From contig JANXDC010000005.1 in the NCBI GenBank assembly GCA_025059945.1, forward strand, positions 81,387 to 145,386: 64,000 bases of DNA, read 5' to 3'. Positions 25,332 through 35,296 of this stretch are shown piece by piece (the stretch's first letter is position 1; every line of letters begins with the position of its first letter). The stretch is from Bacteroidota bacterium (GTDB lineage: Bacteria; Bacteroidota; Rhodothermia; JANXDC01). A program made the translations under genes and the position numbers. Below the pieces are notes generated by a model. That model was not told where the DNA came from. It saw nothing but the letters and a program-made list of their open reading frames with translations, and made no database searches.

Positions 25332-26795
25332 ATGGTGGAGCAAGGCGCTAGCCGCTACAGGCGGCTTTTCATTCGGGCCCTCGCGGCGGATCTGCTGAGC
25401 CCCGTTTCGGCCTACCTGAGGCTTCGAAGGCAGGGGGCGCTTTCCTTTCTTTTGGAGTCCGTAGAGGGCGGAGAGCGACTGGGTCGGTACTCCTTCATCG
25501 GATGCGAGCCCATAGGATGGCTGCGCTCGCAGCGGGGGCGCGTGCGCTGGACGACGTCCGAAGCCGAAGAAGAGAGCCCGGATGTTTTCCGGGCCCTGGA
25601 AGCCCTTGTCGCCGCCGCTGGCCTTCCGGCTCAAGAGACAGATGGAAGCGCGCTGCCGCGCTTCTCCGGTGGCGCGGTGGGCTATATCGGCTACGAGGCT
25701 GTGCGACACATAGAACGCCTTCCGGAGCCCAAACCGGCCCCGTTTGCGATCCCGGAGGCTTGCTTTGGACTGTACGACACCCTGGTGGCCTTTGACCACG
25801 TTCAGAGGCGGCTGCTTCTGTTGACCTATGCACAGGATCAGCTCCAGGCGCAGCGGCGGCTGCGCGCGCTGGAGGAACGGCTGCGACGGCCGGCCCCGGA
25901 GGAAATCGATAAGCCGGCCCCTTTTATGCTGCTGGATCGCGCACCTACCAGCAACCAAAGCCGCGAGGCGTTCGAGGCCGCCGTGCGGCGGGCGCTTGCT
26001 TACATCGAGGCCGGGGACGTATTTCAGGTCGTGCTCAGCCAGCGCTGGGGGATCCGATACACGGGCGATCCCTTCCAGGTCTACCGGGCCCTGCGCATCA
26101 TCAACCCCTCTCCCTACTTGTTTTACCTGGACTTTGGGGACTTCGCCGTATTTGGATCTTCTCCAGAGGTCCTGGTGCGCGTCGAGGGCTGTCGAGCTGA
26201 GCTGTTGCCCATAGCCGGCACGCGAAGGCGAGGCCGCGATCCGGAGGAGGACGCCGCGCTGGAGCGCGAGCTGCTTGGCGACCCCAAGGAGCAAGCCGAA
26301 CACGTGATGCTCGTCGACTTGGGACGCAACGACCTGGGACGCGTGGCCGAGCCGGGCTCGGTGCGGGTGGAGCGTTACGGCTTTGTGGAGCGCTACTCGC
26401 ACGTCATGCACTTGGTCTCGCACGTTACGGCCCGCCTGCGGGCCGAGGTGAGCGCCGTAGAGGCGCTGCGGGCCTGTTTTCCGGCCGGCACCGTAACCGG
26501 CGCCCCCAAGGTGCGCGCTATGGAGATCATACACGAACTCGAACCCGAATCCCGGGGCCCGTACGCGGGCGCCGTGGGATACTTGGATTTGCACGGCAAT
26601 CTGGATACTTGCATCGCAATCCGCACCTTCATCGCCACCCGAGATCGGCTTTTTTATCAGGCGGGGGCCGGCGTGGTGGCCGACTCCCTGCCCGAACGGG
26701 AATACGAGGAAACGCTCGCCAAGGCCCGCGCCCTGGAACGCGCCCTGGCGCTTGCTTCCGCCAACCTGGAGCTATCTGCGATAGAACCGACATAG
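25332..26795 (+). CDS. trpE: Anthranilate synthase component I
   Basis: A 487-residue chorismate-using enzyme, the large subunit of anthranilate synthase. The LLES motif of the Trp feedback site is at residues 40-43, and the catalytic half contains GDVFQVVLSQR, SPEVLVR, LPIAGTRRRG and the CFPAGTVTGAPKVRAM segment. Separate from trpG (not fused). First enzyme gene after the attenuator, with a weak purine stretch (AAGAGAAAG) as ribosome-binding site; trpS follows after 18 bases. Confidence 0.95.
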   Translation: MVEQGASRYRRLFIRALAADLLSPVSAYLRLRRQGALSFLLESVEGGERLGRYSFIGCEPIGWLRSQRGRVRWTTSEAEEESPDVFRALEALVAAAGLPAQETDGSALPRFSGGAVGYIGYEAVRHIERLPEPKPAPFAIPEACFGLYDTLVAFDHVQRRLLLLTYAQDQLQAQRRLRALEERLRRPAPEEIDKPAPFMLLDRAPTSNQSREAFEAAVRRALAYIEAGDVFQVVLSQRWGIRYTGDPFQVYRALRIINPSPYLFYLDFGDFAVFGSSPEVLVRVEGCRAELLPIAGTRRRGRDPEEDAALERELLGDPKEQAEHVMLVDLGRNDLGRVAEPGSVRVERYGFVERYSHVMHLVSHVTARLRAEVSAVEALRACFPAGTVTGAPKVRAMEIIHELEPESRGPYAGAVGYLDLHGNLDTCIAIRTFIATRDRLFYQAGAGVVADSLPEREYEETLAKARALERALALASANLELSAIEPT

Positions 26796-26813
26796 AAGAA
26801 GGGAAAACAGACC

Positions 26814-27869
26814 ATGCGCACCGCGACCGATCACGTGCAAGAGTTAGTGCCCCATCTGCCCAAGGGGCGCGTGATCTTGTCCGGCATCCAGCCCTCAGGC
26901 CGTCTGCATATCGGCAACTACTTTGGGGCCATTCGCCAACATCTGGCCTTCCAATACGAAAACCGCGCCTTCTACTTCATTGCCAACTATCATGCGCTGA
27001 CCTCGATGCAGGATCGGGCGCTGTTGGAGCGCTATACGCTAGATGTGGCCCTAGACTACCTGGCCCTGGGCCTGGACCCCGAACGGGCTACCTTCTTTCT
27101 GCAAAGCGACGTGCCGCAGGTGACGGAGCTAGCCTGGATTTTCAGCTGCCTTGTGCCCGTGAGCCTGCTCGAAAAGGGGGTCTCTTATAAGGACAAGATC
27201 GCCAAGGGGCTATCGCCGGTGGCAGGGCTGCTGACATACCCCGTTTTGCAAGCGGCCGACATTTTGATCTACGGAGCAGAGCTCGTGCCCGTGGGACAAG
27301 ATCAGAAGCAGCATCTGGAATTTGCGCGCGACATCGCGCAGAAGTTCAACCATCTTTACGGGGAGCTGTTGAAGCTTCCGGAGCCTTACATCCATCCCGA
27401 TGTGGCCGTCGTGCCGGGTATCGACGGGCAGAAGATGTCTAAGTCCTACGGCAACACGATCGAGATCTTCGCCTCTGGGCCGGCCCTGCGCAAGCGCATC
27501 ATGAGCATCGTCACGGACTCCACGCCTCTGGAGGCCCCCAAAGACCCGGATACCTGCACCGTTTTCGCGCTGCTGAAACTGTTCGCCACCCCGGAAGAGC
27601 TAGCCGAGATCCGCAAGGCCTATCTACGAGGGGGATACGGCTACGGACAGGCCAAGGAGCGCCTATATACGCTCATGGAGCATTACTTCGCCGAGGCCCG
27701 AGAGCGGCGCCTGTACTGGGAGGCCCACCTGGATGAAGTCCGGGACATCTTGCGGGAAGGCGGACGCCGGGCGCGCGAGGTGGCCGAAGAGCTCATGGAG
27801 CGGGTGCGGCAGGCCACGGGCCTGTTGACGACCTATAGCTCGGTCTTCGCCACAAGGAACGAACCATGA
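26814..27869 (+). CDS. trpS: Tryptophanyl-tRNA synthetase
   Basis: A 351-residue class I aminoacyl-tRNA synthetase. The HIGH-type motif is in GIQPSGRLHIGNYFGA near residue 24, and the KMSKS loop in DGQKMSKSYGN near residue 200. Length and motifs fit bacterial TrpRS. It charges tRNA-Trp, the very signal read by the trpL attenuator, and sits inside the trp operon between trpE and trpG, with a GAAGAAGGGA ribosome-binding site. Its stop overlaps trpG as ATGA. This placement is unusual. Confidence 0.95.
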   Translation: MRTATDHVQELVPHLPKGRVILSGIQPSGRLHIGNYFGAIRQHLAFQYENRAFYFIANYHALTSMQDRALLERYTLDVALDYLALGLDPERATFFLQSDVPQVTELAWIFSCLVPVSLLEKGVSYKDKIAKGLSPVAGLLTYPVLQAADILIYGAELVPVGQDQKQHLEFARDIAQKFNHLYGELLKLPEPYIHPDVAVVPGIDGQKMSKSYGNTIEIFASGPALRKRIMSIVTDSTPLEAPKDPDTCTVFALLKLFATPEELAEIRKAYLRGGYGYGQAKERLYTLMEHYFAEARERRLYWEAHLDEVRDILREGGRRAREVAEELMERVRQATGLLTTYSSVFATRNEP

Positions 27870-28468
27870 TTGTCGTCATCGACAACTACGACTCCTTCAC
27901 CTACAACCTCGTGCAGCTGCTTTATGGCGTAACGGACCGAATCCGCGTCTTTCGGAACGACGCCGTAGGCCTGCAGGAGCTTTGGGCGCTTGAGCCGGCC
28001 GGGATCGTGATCTCCCCCGGACCTGGCCGGCCTCATGAGGCCGGGATCACGGAGTCCGTCATCGCCCACTTCGGGGGCCAAGTGCCCATTCTGGGGGTCT
28101 GCCTGGGACATCAGGCCATTGGGGAGGTCTTCGGAGGCCGAGTCGTGCGAGCCCCTCGTCCTCTGCACGGCAAAACGAGCGCGATTTATCACGACGGCCA
28201 AACGATCTTCTCAGGCCTGCCCAACCCGTTTCAGGCGACCCGTTACCATAGCCTCGTCGTTGAACGGGAGAGCCTGCCGCCGGTGTTGCAGATCTCGGCC
28301 TGGACCGCCGATGGGCTCATCATGGGGCTGCGCCACCGATACTGGCCCATAGAGGGGGTGCAGTTCCACCCGGAATCCGTGCTGACACAGGTAGGGGCCC
28401 AACTTGTGCAGCGCTGGGCGGCCCAGGTGCTGCGCGATTGGGCCTGCGCGCAGGAGAGGCCGTCATGA
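27866..28468 (+). CDS. trpG: Anthranilate synthase component II (glutamine amidotransferase)
   Basis: A 200-residue class I amidotransferase that supplies ammonia to TrpE. The oxyanion motif ISPGPGRP, the nucleophile Cys in ILGVCLGHQAIGE (near residue 80) and the His-Glu pair in VQFHPESVLT are all present. It could also serve aminodeoxychorismate synthase, as in organisms that share one subunit. Start and stop both overlap neighbours as ATGA. Confidence 0.95.
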   Translation: MIVVIDNYDSFTYNLVQLLYGVTDRIRVFRNDAVGLQELWALEPAGIVISPGPGRPHEAGITESVIAHFGGQVPILGVCLGHQAIGEVFGGRVVRAPRPLHGKTSAIYHDGQTIFSGLPNPFQATRYHSLVVERESLPPVLQISAWTADGLIMGLRHRYWPIEGVQFHPESVLTQVGAQLVQRWAAQVLRDWACAQERPS

Positions 28469-29499
28469 ACCCAGTATCCCCGCTGCGCTTGGCCTTGGGC
28501 CGGTTGGCTGAGGGGCAGTCGCTGGGGCGAGAGCTAGCCCGGGCCGCTTTGCAGCAGATCATCGAGGGGCAGGGGACAGAACTCGAAACAGCCGCCCTGC
28601 TTTTGGGCCTGCGCGCGCGAGGCGAAACCTTGGAGGAGCTAGTGGCTTTTGTGGAGGTGATGCGCCAAGCCGCCGTGCCCATTCCGTTTGAACACCCCCA
28701 GCTGGTGGACGTCTGCGGCACCGGAGGCGACAACGCCGAAACCCGAAACATCTCCACGGCCGTAGCCTTCGTGGTGGCCGGAGCGGGCGTGCCCGTGGCC
28801 AAACACGGCAATCGGGGCGTTTCCAGCCGCTCCGGATCGGCCGACGTGCTGGAGGCCTTAGGAGTGCCCATTGAGCTGGAACCCGAGGAGGCGTCCTGGG
28901 CCCTTCAAGAGCACGGGATGGCGTTTCTGTTCGCGCCCCGCTACCATCCGGCCATGCGGCAGGTGGCGCCCGTGCGACGTGCCCTGGGCGTGCGCACCTG
29001 CTTCAACCTCATGGGCCCCCTGCTTAACCCCGCCCCCGTGCGGCGGCAGCTCATAGGGGCCTTTTCGCACGAGGCCGCACAGCAGATCTTGGAGGTAGCC
29101 GTCCTGTTGGGATGGGAGCACATTCTGGTCGTACACAGCGATGAGGGCTGGGATGAGCTCTCCGTCTGCGCCCCCACGACGGTTTACGAATACCGCTCCG
29201 GACAGGGCAAGCGTATCTACCGGATAAGCCCGGAGGACCTGGGACTAGAGCGCAGCGCCCCAGAGGCCCTTCGGGGCGGCTCGCCCCAGGAGAACGCCCG
29301 CGCCCTGGCTGCTTTGTTGGAAGGAGAACCCGGGCCCTACCGCGATGCGGTGCTCTTGAACGCAGCTTTCGCCCTCTACGCGTCGGGGGCGGCTGAAGAC
29401 CCCACTCGAGGCCTAGAGCTAGCCCGAGATAGCCTCGAGAGCGGTCGCGCCTGGGCCGTGCTGGAAGCGTTGCGTCGGATAAGGGAAAAGTCCGTATGA
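28465..29499 (+). CDS. trpD: Anthranilate phosphoribosyltransferase
   Basis: A 344-residue enzyme transferring the phosphoribosyl group of PRPP to anthranilate. The PRPP/metal motif VCGTGGDNAETRNIST lies near residue 80, KHGNRGVSSRSGSADVLEAL near residue 110 and the anthranilate-site FNLMGPLLNPA further on. The ATG at 28465 overlaps the trpG stop as ATGA; a codon nine residues upstream is in frame but would give a longer overlap. Stop overlaps trpC as ATGA. Confidence 0.95.
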   Translation: MNPVSPLRLALGRLAEGQSLGRELARAALQQIIEGQGTELETAALLLGLRARGETLEELVAFVEVMRQAAVPIPFEHPQLVDVCGTGGDNAETRNISTAVAFVVAGAGVPVAKHGNRGVSSRSGSADVLEALGVPIELEPEEASWALQEHGMAFLFAPRYHPAMRQVAPVRRALGVRTCFNLMGPLLNPAPVRRQLIGAFSHEAAQQILEVAVLLGWEHILVVHSDEGWDELSVCAPTTVYEYRSGQGKRIYRISPEDLGLERSAPEALRGGSPQENARALAALLEGEPGPYRDAVLLNAAFALYASGAAEDPTRGLELARDSLESGRAWAVLEALRRIREKSV

Positions 29500-30332
29500 A
29501 CATCTTGGAACGCATCTTGGAGCGTACGCGGGCGGATCTAGCGGAGCGCAAACGGCGCTACACGCGCGCCTACCTGGAGTCCATGCCCTATTTTGGAGGT
29601 CCGATCCTGGACCTAGAGCGGGCGCTGCGCCAAAACGGGCCCATGGCCCTGATCGCCGAAATCAAGCCTGCTTCCCCCTCGGCCGGCCGGATCCGAAGCG
29701 CTCCGGACGTAGTCTCCATAGCCACGAGCTACCGCCTGGCCGGAGCCGCGGCGCTTTCGGTGCTCACCGAGGAGCCCTTCTTCGGGGGGTCTTTGGAAAA
29801 CCTGCGACGGATCCGGCCCTGGGTGGATGTCCCGTTGATCCGCAAGGACTTCATCATCGATGAATTCCAGCTCTACGAGGCGCGCGCCTTCGGAGCGGAC
29901 GCCGTGCTGCTGATCGCGTCCATCTTGGACCGCTATCAGCTTCAAGACCTTCTGCAGGCCGCCCGCGGCCTGGGGCTGGGCGTGCTTCTGGAGCTATACT
30001 CCCAGGAGGAGTTGGAGCGGGTGGACTTTGACGCCGTTCGCTTAATTGGCGTCAACAACCGAGACCTGCGCACCTTTGCGGTGGACTTGCGGCACTCGGT
30101 GGAGATCCTGGCCCACGTGCCCACGCATGTGCTGAAAGTCTCCGAGTCCGGTATTCGCTCGGCCGATGATCTATGGTTTCTCTACCAGCATAACGTTGAA
30201 GCCGCCTTGATCGGGGAATCGCTTATGCGCGCGCCCGACCCTGGCGAGGCGCTCTACCGTCTGCGTCATGACTTCTATGAGCGGCTACGGCAAACCTCGG
30301 CTGAAAGTTTGCGGCATTACGTGCTTGGATGA
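29496..30332 (+). CDS. trpC: Indole-3-glycerol phosphate synthase
   Basis: A 278-residue TIM-barrel enzyme forming indole-glycerol phosphate. Key motifs: LIAEIKPASPSAGRI (catalytic Glu and Lys) near residue 52, LIRKDFIIDEFQ, IGVNNRDLRTF and SESGI. It is not fused to trpF. Its 3' end overlaps the 5' end of trpF in another frame by 56-65 bases, longer than the other overlaps in this operon. Confidence 0.95.
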   Translation: MNILERILERTRADLAERKRRYTRAYLESMPYFGGPILDLERALRQNGPMALIAEIKPASPSAGRIRSAPDVVSIATSYRLAGAAALSVLTEEPFFGGSLENLRRIRPWVDVPLIRKDFIIDEFQLYEARAFGADAVLLIASILDRYQLQDLLQAARGLGLGVLLELYSQEELERVDFDAVRLIGVNNRDLRTFAVDLRHSVEILAHVPTHVLKVSESGIRSADDLWFLYQHNVEAALIGESLMRAPDPGEALYRLRHDFYERLRQTSAESLRHYVLG

Positions 30333-30945
30333 CGCCCGGCTGGTGGCCGCTGGGGGAGCCGATTACTTGGGGTTCATCTTCTACCCCCAAAGCCCTCGCT
30401 ACGTGGAGCCGGAGCGGGTCCGGGAGATCTTGGCCTGGGTGCACGGCCCAGAACCCGTGGGCGTGTTCGTAAACGCCGACCTCGAGGCGATCCTGGAGAT
30501 CACCCGCGCAACAGGCATCCGACTGGTGCAACTGCATGGGCTAGAGCCCCCCGAGCTGCTGTATGCGTTGCGCGCTCGAGGGCTGCGGGTGATCAAGGCC
30601 ATAGCCGTAGCCCACGATGCCAGCATAGAGCAAATCCAGAAGCTGGCCGAACCCTATCGGGGCGCGGCGGATTACCTGCTGCTGGATAGCTTCGATCATA
30701 ACCTGTGGGGTGGCACGGGGCACACCTTCAACTGGCGCCTGGCGCGGGCGTTGGCCCAAGAAACACCCCTGTTTCTGGCTGGAGGGATCGGCCCCGATAA
30801 CCTTGTCCTGGCCGCCCAAACCGTGCGGCCCTTCGCGCTAGACGTCAACAGCCGTCTGGAGGTTGCACCGGGCCGCAAGGACGGCGCCAAACTGCAGGCG
30901 CTCTTTGCCGCTTGGTCCGCCTTAGAGGCCCAGGAGCACGTCTAA
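30268..30945 (+). CDS. trpF: Phosphoribosylanthranilate isomerase
   Basis: A 225-residue TIM-barrel isomerase. The catalytic Cys is in KVCGITCLDDARL at about residue 15, and the catalytic Asp in YLLLDSFD near residue 133; LGFIFYPQSPRYV and LAGGIGPDN complete the pattern. Starts at 30268 or 30277 are possible; both lie inside trpC, and since the essential KVCG begins at about 30304, part of the overlap is unavoidable. The stop TAA directly abuts the trpB ATG. Confidence 0.92.
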   Translation: MTSMSGYGKPRLKVCGITCLDDARLVAAGGADYLGFIFYPQSPRYVEPERVREILAWVHGPEPVGVFVNADLEAILEITRATGIRLVQLHGLEPPELLYALRARGLRVIKAIAVAHDASIEQIQKLAEPYRGAADYLLLDSFDHNLWGGTGHTFNWRLARALAQETPLFLAGGIGPDNLVLAAQTVRPFALDVNSRLEVAPGRKDGAKLQALFAAWSALEAQEHV

Positions 30946-32175
30946 ATGGAGCCCGTTCAAGCTGTGCTTGCGCCGCAGCCCGACGCCCGAGGGCGGTTCG
31001 GTCCCTACGGAGGTCGGTTTGTGCCCGAGACGCTCATGCCGGCCCTCGAGGAGTTGGAAGCCGCCTATCGAGAGGCCCGTCAAGATCCGGCCTTCTGGCA
31101 GGCCTATCGGTCGCTTTTGGCCGAGTACGTAGGCCGGCCCACCCCGCTTACGTATGCCGAGCGCCTGAGCGCCCACTTTGGACGGGGGCGCATATACCTC
31201 AAGCGGGAGGACCTCTGCCATACGGGCGCGCACAAGATCAACAACGCCTTAGGGCAGGTGCTTCTGGCCCTGCGCATGGGCAAACGCCGCATTCTGGCCG
31301 AGACCGGAGCCGGGCAGCACGGGGTGGCCACGGCCACGGCCTGCGCCCGATTCGGCCTGGAGTGCGTCGTCTATATGGGCGCGCTCGATATGCGCCGGCA
31401 GCGCCTGAACGTGGAGCGCATGCGCTTGCTCGGGGCCGAAGTACGGGCCGTCTCGACCGGCACCGGCACTCTAAAAGACGCCATCAACGAGGCCATCCGG
31501 GACTGGGTCACGAACGTGCGCACGACGTTTTACGTGATCGGCTCCGTGGTCGGCCCTCATCCGTATCCCCTGCTCGTGCGGGATTTTCAGCGCATCATCG
31601 GCGATGAGGTGCGGGATCAACTTCTGGCCCGCGAGGGACGGCTGCCCACGCACCTGGTCGCTTGCGTAGGCGGGGGATCAAACGCGATCGGGCTCTTTTA
31701 CCCCTTTCTGGCGGAGCCCTCCGTGCGGCTTTACGGGGTCGAGGCCGCGGGACTGGGGCTGGACACGGACAAAACGGCCGCCACGCTCAGCCGCGGCCGC
31801 CCTGGGGTCCTGCATGGCGCCTATACGTACGCGCTGCAAACCCCAGATGGGCAAATTCAGCCCGCTTACTCCCTCTCGGCGGGGCTAGACTATCCCGGCG
31901 TGGGACCCGAGCACAGCTACCTGCGCGACGTCGGGCGCGTGCGCTATGAGGCCGTAACGGACGCCGAAGCCCTAGAGGGGGTGCGCTTGTTGACGCGGCT
32001 TGAGGGGATTCTGCCCGCGCTAGAGACAGCGCACGCCGTGGCGTTTCTCCGCAAGCTCATGCCCGAAACAAGCCCCGAAGACCTGATCGTGCTTAACTGC
32101 TCCGGCCGCGGGGACAAGGACATGACCACGCTTATGGAGGCCTCGGGAGGCGACAAGGAGCCTGCGCATGCATGA
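30946..32175 (+). CDS. trpB: Tryptophan synthase beta subunit
   Basis: A 409-residue PLP enzyme joining indole and serine. The PLP Lys is in [13 protein letters not shown] (near residue 95), the catalytic Glu follows in [11 protein letters not shown], and the phosphate-binding loop is [27 protein letters not shown] near the N-terminus places it in the TrpB1 group that pairs with TrpA, not the stand-alone TrpB2. It starts immediately after trpF and overlaps trpA by 8 bases. Confidence 0.96.
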   Translation: MEPVQAVLAPQPDARGRFGPYGGRFVPETLMPALEELEAAYREARQDPAFWQAYRSLLAEYVGRPTPLTYAERLSAHFGRGRIYLKREDLCHTGAHKINNALGQVLLALRMGKRRILAETGAGQHGVATATACARFGLECVVYMGALDMRRQRLNVERMRLLGAEVRAVSTGTGTLKDAINEAIRDWVTNVRTTFYVIGSVVGPHPYPLLVRDFQRIIGDEVRDQLLAREGRLPTHLVACVGGGSNAIGLFYPFLAEPSVRLYGVEAAGLGLDTDKTAATLSRGRPGVLHGAYTYALQTPDGQIQPAYSLSAGLDYPGVGPEHSYLRDVGRVRYEAVTDAEALEGVRLLTRLEGILPALETAHAVAFLRKLMPETSPEDLIVLNCSGRGDKDMTTLMEASGGDKEPAHA

Positions 32176-32983
32176 AGTCGCCCCAAACCGCCTGCAGGAG
32201 CTGTTTCGACGGCGCCGTCCGGTGCTGGGCCTGTACGTTATGGCCGGCCTTCCGGAGCCAGAGGCCGCGCTACCGCTTTGGCATGCGCTGGTTGAAGCCG
32301 GCGCCGATTTTCTGGAAATCGGCGCCCCCTTTAGCGACCCTCTGGCCGACGGCCCCACGATCCAGCGCGCCAGCCAGCGCGCCCTCGCCTACGGAATCGA
32401 TCTATCCTGGATTCTGGAGTGCGTGCACGCCTTCCGTCGGCGCGATCCGCACACTCCTCTGGTGCTCATGGGCTATCTCAACCCCATCTTGGCTTACGGG
32501 GTAGAGGCGTTTGCGCACGCTGCGCGCGCCTCAGGCCTTGACGGACTGATCATCCCGGACTTACCCCTCGAAGAACGCCCTTGGGTCGGGGAGGCTTTCG
32601 ATCGTGCGGGCCTGAACCTGGTGCTGCTGGCGGCCCCCACCTCATCGGCGGATCGGCTGCGGCAGATCGACGGGCTCAGCCGGGGCTTTGTGTACGCCGT
32701 CTCGATTACGGGCGTAACGGGGGCGCGAACCGGAGTGGCGGAGCAGGCGCGGGCTTTTCTGGAGCGGGCGCGTCAGCTGGTGCGGCGCAACCCCCTGCTG
32801 GTGGGCTTCGGCATCGCGACCCCGGAGGACGCCGGCGCTATGCTGGAGTACGCCGACGGGATCATCGTCGGAAGCGCCTTGGTAGAACGCCTAGAGCGCG
32901 CCTATCCCAGCCCCGACTGGCTGGAGCAGCTCATCGCGTGGGTGCGCGCGCTTAAGGCGGGGATGAGCGTTCATGCCGCGTAG
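32168..32983 (+). CDS. trpA: Tryptophan synthase alpha subunit
   Basis: A 271-residue TIM-barrel subunit that cleaves indole-glycerol phosphate and channels indole to TrpB. The catalytic Glu and Asp are in [15 protein letters not shown] (about residues 50-64); [13 protein letters not shown] and [10 protein letters not shown] form the phosphate site. It completes the set of all tryptophan enzymes from chorismate. The stop (TAG) overlaps the DUF4837 start by 11 bases. Confidence 0.95.
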   Translation: MHEVAPNRLQELFRRRRPVLGLYVMAGLPEPEAALPLWHALVEAGADFLEIGAPFSDPLADGPTIQRASQRALAYGIDLSWILECVHAFRRRDPHTPLVLMGYLNPILAYGVEAFAHAARASGLDGLIIPDLPLEERPWVGEAFDRAGLNLVLLAAPTSSADRLRQIDGLSRGFVYAVSITGVTGARTGVAEQARAFLERARQLVRRNPLLVGFGIATPEDAGAMLEYADGIIVGSALVERLERAYPSPDWLEQLIAWVRALKAGMSVHAA

Positions 32984-34061
32984 CGAGCTCCTTCTGCCCC
33001 TCGTCCTTTTGGGCGCGGCCTGCCGCCTGAGTCCCGCGGAGTTTCTCCCCCCCTCGGTCGGCAGGCCGGGACTTGTGACGATCGCCATGGATTCGGCGGC
33101 CTGGGCTGGCCCGCTGGGTGAGGCCGTTCGCGAAGTCTTCGGGGGCGATGTCGAAACGCTCCCGCAGCCGGAACCGTGGTTTGACCTGGCCTTTAAGGCC
33201 TTACGCGATCAGGCCGCTTTTGAGCGGCTCAAACGCGATCGGAACATCGTCTTCGTTGCGCCTCTGGACGGCCCCACCCCTGCAAGTGCCTTTATAAGAG
33301 CGCGCCTGGACTCGGCCGTGCAGGCTTACGTGCGGGCCGGCAATCCTCTGAGCGTGAGCCGCCAAAACCTATGGGCCCAGGATCAGCAGGTGCTCTACCT
33401 GACGGCGGCCGGCGAGCAGGATCTGATCCGGTTTGTGCGCGAAAAGGCCCCAGAACTGCGCGCGCTCTTTGACCGCGTCGAGCGCACCCGGACTGAACAG
33501 GATCTTTTCCGCAGAGCTGAACAAGTAGCCTTGGCCGATAGCCTGCTGAGGCGCCACGGCTGGCGCGTGCGCATCCAACACGATTACCTGATCGCCAAAG
33601 ACACGGCGAACTTCGTCTGGGTCCGACGCCTGCTTCCCGATAACCAGCGGTGGTTTTTCGTCTGGTGGCGTGATCGCGCCCGGCCCGATCAGATCACGCC
33701 GGCCTGGATCCTGCGCGTGCGCGACAGCCTCACGCAGCGTCACCTGCGGGGCAAATACGAGGACAGCTACGTCACGCTTGAGCGCCGCCGGCCTGTGCAA
33801 CAGGCCGTGATCAACTTTCATGGCCGCTTCGCCTACGAAAGCCGGGGCCTTTGGCGCATGACCGGCGACGCCATGGGCGGCCCCTTTGTGAACATCACGT
33901 TCTTTGACCCCGGACAGCAGCGCATCTACATGCTCGACGGCTCGGTCTTCGCCCCGCGCTACGATAAGCGGGAGTTTCTGCGCCAAATGGAGGCCATCCT
34001 ATACACGTTTCGCACCCAAGCGGAGCTAAACTCGGCATCTAAACGGGAGCCCGGCTCATGA
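32973..34061 (+). CDS. DUF4837 family lipoprotein
   Basis: A 362-residue lipoprotein with signal and lipobox LLGAAC. The remaining part matches the DUF4837 pattern: an N-terminal half with [22 protein letters not shown], and a C-terminal half with [25 protein letters not shown]. The family is found in Bacteroidota relatives and has no known function. It is embedded in the trp transcript between trpA and hisG with overlaps on both sides, so it is co-expressed with amino acid biosynthesis although nothing links it to that pathway. Confidence 0.75.
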   Translation: MPRSELLLPLVLLGAACRLSPAEFLPPSVGRPGLVTIAMDSAAWAGPLGEAVREVFGGDVETLPQPEPWFDLAFKALRDQAAFERLKRDRNIVFVAPLDGPTPASAFIRARLDSAVQAYVRAGNPLSVSRQNLWAQDQQVLYLTAAGEQDLIRFVREKAPELRALFDRVERTRTEQDLFRRAEQVALADSLLRRHGWRVRIQHDYLIAKDTANFVWVRRLLPDNQRWFFVWWRDRARPDQITPAWILRVRDSLTQRHLRGKYEDSYVTLERRRPVQQAVINFHGRFAYESRGLWRMTGDAMGGPFVNITFFDPGQQRIYMLDGSVFAPRYDKREFLRQMEAILYTFRTQAELNSASKREPGS

Positions 34062-34984
34062 GCAGCACCCAAACAGCGATGCAGCGTTTTCTGGCCGTGG
34101 AGCCCAACGGCGCTCCAAAGCTTCGGCTCGGCCTTCCCAAGGGCAGCTTACAACAAGCCACCTTGACGCTGCTGGCCAAAGCGGGTTTCGGATTTTATGT
34201 GCAGGAGCGCTCCTACTTCCCCGTATCCGAAGACGAGGAGATCACGGCCATGCTCGTGCGGGCCCAAGAGATGGCCCGCTACGTCTCCCTAGGGCTCTTC
34301 GACGCCGGCTTTACAGGCAAAGACTGGGTCCTAGAGACCGGCGCCGACGTGGTGGTCGTAGCCGACCTCATCTATTCTAAAACGAGCTTCCGGCCTGTGC
34401 GCTGGGTTCTGGCCGTGCCTGAGGATTCTCCGATCCAAAGCGTCCACAACCTGCAGGGCAAACGCATCGCTACGGAGGTGGTCAACATCACGCGCAGGTG
34501 GCTTGCCGAACGCGGCATCGAGGCGGAAGTGGAGTTCTCTTGGGGCGCTACGGAGGTAAAGGCCCCGTATTTGGCCGATGCCATCGTGGAGGTGACGGAG
34601 ACCGGCACCTCCCTCAAGGCCAACAAGCTCCGCATCGTGGACGTGGTGCTGGAATCCAATACGCAACTTATCGCCAGCCACTTCGCCTGGGCCGATCCCT
34701 GGAAGCGGCAGAAGATCGAAAACCTAGCCCTCCTGGTCCAGGGCGCCATTTTAGCCGAGGGCAAAGTGGGGCTGAAGCTCAACTGCCGACGCGAAGACGT
34801 TCCCCAAATCGTCTCCATTTTGCCCTCCCTGCGCAACCCCACAATCGCGGACTTGGCCCTGCCCGGCTGGGTGGCCGTAGAGACGATCATAGACGAGGCG
34901 CTTGTGCGTCAGCTCATTCCGGAACTGAAACGCCGGGGCGCAGAGGGGATCATCGAATATCCGCTCAACAAGATCATCCCCTAA
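34058..34984 (+). CDS. hisG: ATP phosphoribosyltransferase, long form
   Basis: A 308-residue first enzyme of histidine synthesis. The N-terminal catalytic domains include [11 protein letters not shown] and the PRPP-related [18 protein letters not shown]; the last 75 residues form the regulatory ACT-like HisG_C domain, so it is the long form that works without HisZ. It is coupled to the DUF4837 gene by ATGA and is the only his gene in the window, downstream of the trp attenuator. Histidine and tryptophan pathways both draw on PRPP, which may be the link (inference). Confidence 0.93.
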   Translation: MSSTQTAMQRFLAVEPNGAPKLRLGLPKGSLQQATLTLLAKAGFGFYVQERSYFPVSEDEEITAMLVRAQEMARYVSLGLFDAGFTGKDWVLETGADVVVVADLIYSKTSFRPVRWVLAVPEDSPIQSVHNLQGKRIATEVVNITRRWLAERGIEAEVEFSWGATEVKAPYLADAIVEVTETGTSLKANKLRIVDVVLESNTQLIASHFAWADPWKRQKIENLALLVQGAILAEGKVGLKLNCRREDVPQIVSILPSLRNPTIADLALPGWVAVETIIDEALVRQLIPELKRRGAEGIIEYPLNKIIP

Positions 34985-35042
34985 GCTTGCCGGCTGCCGT
35001 TAGCATGCGCCATCTTTGCCTTGGTCAAACGAGGAGGTGCAG

Positions 35043-35291
35043 ATGCCGCTGCTGCTCTGCCCCAACTGCCAGACCGGAATGCAAGAGGTGGTCCGCAACG
35101 GGGTGCTGATCGACGTCTGCCCCCAATGCCGCGGGGTGTGGCTGGACCGCGGGGAGCTGGAGAAACTGCTCGGCGCGGCCCGGGAGCTCGATCGAGAGTA
35201 TGAGCGGGAATACGAGCGCTTCTACAAGGGGCACCCCCCGTACCCGCAGAAGCGCAAAAAGTGGTCGGATCTATTCGACATCTTCGACTGA
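35043..35291 (+). CDS. Small TFIIB-type zinc-ribbon protein
   Basis: An 82-residue protein with one zinc ribbon: CPNC near residue 5 and CPQC near residue 24, followed by RGVWLDRGELEKLL, the signature of the zf-TFIIB family. The tail is rich in Tyr, Glu and Lys. A strong ribosome-binding site (GAGGAGGTG, 35031-35039) fixes the ATG at 35043 in preference to an upstream in-frame ATG. Function unknown. It lies 58 bases after hisG. Confidence 0.85.
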   Translation: MPLLLCPNCQTGMQEVVRNGVLIDVCPQCRGVWLDRGELEKLLGAARELDREYEREYERFYKGHPPYPQKRKKWSDLFDIFD

Positions 35292-35296
35292 AGACC

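Noticed and set aside
25116..26594. 492-codon open frame antisense to trpE
   Set aside because: It mirrors the codon structure of trpE and continues into the attenuator; GC-rich coding DNA often leaves such antisense frames open.
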